Both the position numbers and the translations under genes were made by a program. This document shows, piece by piece, positions 61,809 to 64,000 of a stretch of DNA of 64,000 nt. The first letter of the stretch is position 1. Each line of letters begins with the position of its first letter. The stretch lies in NCBI GenBank assembly GCA_017979445.1, contig CM030718.1, forward strand, positions 23,121,021-23,185,020, in the 5' to 3' direction. The notes beneath the pieces are model-generated. The model saw only the letters and a program-made list of their open reading frames with translations, had not been told where the DNA came from and made no database searches. The stretch is from Akebia trifoliata (lineage: Eukaryota > Streptophyta > Magnoliopsida > Ranunculales > Lardizabalaceae).

Positions 61809-62845
61809 ACTTGCAGCAAGACTAGCTAAAGCGTCAGCCTGCTTGTTTTCGGCTCTTGGTATGTGCTTGATGATGGTATCTTCGAATTGTCTTAGAGTTG
61901 TGTAGCATACTGGTGATAAGGTACCAACTCATGTTTTCGAACGTCATACTCTGTTGAGAGTTGGTTGATGACAAGTTGTGAGTCCCCATACACATAGAGT
62001 TGGTGTAACTTCATCTCTAGCCCGAGTTCTAAACCAATGATCAAGATTGGTATTCTGCAACATTGTTTGAACATAGTTCGTCAAGACAAACGAGAATGGC
62101 AATACTTCATTTTGTGGGGTGATAAAAATTACACCTGCCCCCGCTCCATCTCTTCTAGCTGCGCCATCAAAGAACATTCTCCAAGCTGGAAGCACATCAA
62201 TAGAGAATACTTCTTCGTCGGGCAAGTCGTGAGACAATTCCCATTCAGCCGGAATAGGATGATCAGCAAGAAAATCGGCTAACGCCTGCCCTTTTATAGC
62301 CTTTTGAGGGATGTAAATAATTTCAAATTCTGATAAGAGAAGGGCCCATTTAGCTAGTCTTCCCGACAAGACTGGCCTTGTCATGATGTACTTGAGTGGA
62401 TCAGCTCGCGCAGTGAGTCGATTGTGTGCGACAACATGTAGTGCCGGAGTTTCTTTGTGGCAAAGATGAGCGCTAAACATGTCTTCTCAATGGGTGAATA
62501 ATTTACTTCTGCTCCAACAAGAGTTCGACTCAAGTAGTAGAGTGCACCTTCTTTTCCTTCATCATTTTCTTGAGCCAACAATGCTCCTAGTGACATTTCT
62601 TGTGCACTAATATAGAGAATCAGTGGCCTTTCAGGAATTGGTGCAGAAAGAACGGGAGGCTTGAGAAGATACTCCTTGATGCTTTTAGAGCATTCTCACA
62701 AGCTTCATCCCATTCAAATGATGTATCTTTCTTCATCAATCGACTGAAGGGATGACAACGCCCAGCTAAGTTTGAGATGAACCTACGAATGTAGGCAAGT
62801 CGACCTTGTAAACTTTTGAGTTCATGAATGTTCTTTGGTGCCGGC
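61809..62845 (-). pseudogene. Tat pol: RNase H and second RNase H-like region, frameshifted
   Basis: Five single-base-type frame changes, near 62,846, 62,690, 62,425, 62,075 and 61,893, break a region that is otherwise well conserved. Pieces in order: NIHELKSLQGRLAYIRRF, GALLAQENDEG and YYLSRTL, then FEIIYIPQKAIKGQALADFL, the second RNase H start WRMFFDGAARRDGAG, and LYVYGDSQLVINQL. The second RNase H-like domain is a hallmark of the Tat lineage. No functional polyprotein can come from this copy without frame correction. Confidence 0.88.
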
Positions 62846-64000
62846 ATTTTTGAATGGCTTCAATCTTGTTTCGATCGATTTCAATACCACGATGCCGAAC
62901 CACGAATCCCAAAAATTTACCTGAGGTAACTCCAAAAGCACATTTTAATAGATTCATCTTGAACTGGTATCGTCGTAATCTATTGAAGGTATTACGTAGA
63001 TGTTGTAAGTGATCTTTTTTCTTGGACTTTACTACTAGGTCGTCAACGTAACATTCGACCTTGTCATGTAGGATGTCATCAAAGATCTTTTGCATAGCTC
63101 GTTGGTAAGTGGCACCAGCGTTCTTAAGTCCAAAAGGCATAACTTTGTAACAATATATATCTTTTGGGGTACGAAAGGCTGTAAGCTCCTCGTCTTTTGG
63201 CGACATTCGAATTTGATTGTAACCAGAAGATCCATCCATGAAAGATAAGGCTTCATGTCCTGTAGTCGCATCAACCATAAGTTCTATGATTGGAAGTGGA
63301 AAATCGTCTTTTGGACATGCATTATTCAAGTCGCGAAAATCGACACATACTCGAATTTGTCCATTCTTCTTTCTTACCGGAACTATGTTGGAAATCCAGG
63401 TTGGATATTTTACTTCTCGGATGAAGCTAGCTTCTATCAACTTGTTGACCTCTGTCTCAATTTGTGGTATCAACTCTGGTCGAAAACGACGTTGTGCCTG
63501 TTTTATTGGGCGAACTCCGTGTTTAACTGCGAGCTGATGAACAGCGATCTTCGGATCAAGTCCTGGCATTTCTTTGTAAGTCCAAGCAAATACATCTCTA
63601 TACTCTTGTAGCAACTTGAGGTACTCAGATTCTTCATGCTGGTTTAGAAGAGTACTGACGAACGTGGGTCGCGGCTCTTCAATTGTCCCAAGATTTATTT
63701 CTTTTAGGTCGTCGACAGTGGCCTGTCCGCCTTCTTCAAAGATCGGTGGAGCACTTTCGAGTTCTTCATTTGACGAAGTAGAATTTTCTTCAGGGAATTC
63801 CTCAATGGTAATATGATTTACAGAAACAACATCTTCAGAATTGTTTGTTCCAACAGCTGAAGTTTGGTTTGTGAGGATGATGGTGCGTCGCTTTACAATC
63901 AATGCATCTGATATCGAGACTTCTAAAGCTGCTTGTCGTTTCATGCGAGATGGAATAGCGCTATGCAAGCCACTACTATCTTTATGCTCCACCTGTTTAT
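62846..64000 (-). CDS. Tat pol: reverse transcriptase (5' end off window)
   Basis: Open from the right edge of the window to the frameshift at 62,846. Contains the linker with YRDVFAWTYKEMPGLDP, then RT motifs: VRKKNGQIRVCVDFRDLN, FMDGSSGYNQIRM (first catalytic Asp), KVMPFGLKNAGATYQRAM and the YVDD box (residues 315-318 counted from 63992). The first codon in view that could be taken as a start (GTG at 63992) is internal; the frame continues past 64,000. Confidence 0.93.

Larger units (their letters stand above)
51597..64000 (-). mobile_element. Tat-type Ty3/gypsy retrotransposon (3' two-thirds)
   Basis: Minus-strand order from right to left: reverse transcriptase, RNase H, a second RNase H-like domain, integrase, pol stop, minisatellite, antisense mobile-domain gene, 149-bp tandem array, untranslated region, polypurine tract, 3' LTR. 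A doubled RNase H, a long region between integrase and 3' LTR, an antisense extra frame and tandem repeats are known traits of the plant Tat lineage. The 5' LTR, primer binding site and gag lie beyond 64,000, so insertion age and target duplication cannot be read. Confidence 0.88.

Overview
The window is nuclear DNA of a flowering plant, very probably a eudicot. The evidence is a split pentatricopeptide-repeat (PPR) gene with canonical GT-AG introns, AT-rich intergenic DNA, and plant-type transposable elements: Tat-type Ty3/gypsy, copia, CACTA, LINE, tRNA-derived SINEs and many hAT/foldback MITEs. I saw no rRNA, no convincing tRNA gene, no CRISPR array and no bacterial-style operon.

Region 1 (1-10,970, minus strand) is one large gene, an organelle-type PPR protein of the Arabidopsis At5g02830 kind. 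Nine exons can be placed with consistent phases between 10,883 and 745. The last exon(s) lie off the left edge, and the window ends just as an SMR-like C-terminal segment begins. Its 5' end has a frame problem: the upstream ATG and the body of exon 1 are in different reading frames.

Region 2 (about 12,800-43,025) is an array of segmental duplications. Three long units (A1, A2, A3) and two shorter ones (B1, B2) each carry one small minus-strand gene for a 49-70 residue basic protein with an invariant RIPPKRG-x-IKAIIF core. The units share nested SINE, foldback-MITE and hAT insertions. Unit-specific insertions with 8-bp target duplications and visible empty sites let the duplication order be read. 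B1 carries a 5'-truncated LINE fragment.

Region 3 (43,770-51,190) is repeat-rich: a tRNA-like SINE, a probable plus-strand LTR with an almost G-free strand, a hAT MITE with a perfect 8-bp target duplication, and a copia RNase H fragment interrupted by a CACTA-type terminus.

Region 4 (51,597-64,000) is the 3' two-thirds of a large Tat-type Ty3/gypsy element on the minus strand. From left to right it has a 3' LTR, a polypurine tract, a long untranslated stretch, a 149-bp tandem array, an antisense (plus-strand) two-exon gene for a plant-mobile-domain protein of 1,077 residues, a 33-bp minisatellite directly behind the pol stop, then integrase, a frameshifted RNase H region and reverse transcriptase. 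The antisense gene is intact while the pol gene has about five frameshifts, all in its middle kilobase.

The most original signal is the five-copy small-protein array. Its copies differ by a single stop/sense codon change that removes or adds a conserved C-terminal tail, and by TATA-box expansion or loss and SINE insertion in their leaders. The intact antisense mobile-domain gene inside a decayed retrotransposon comes next.
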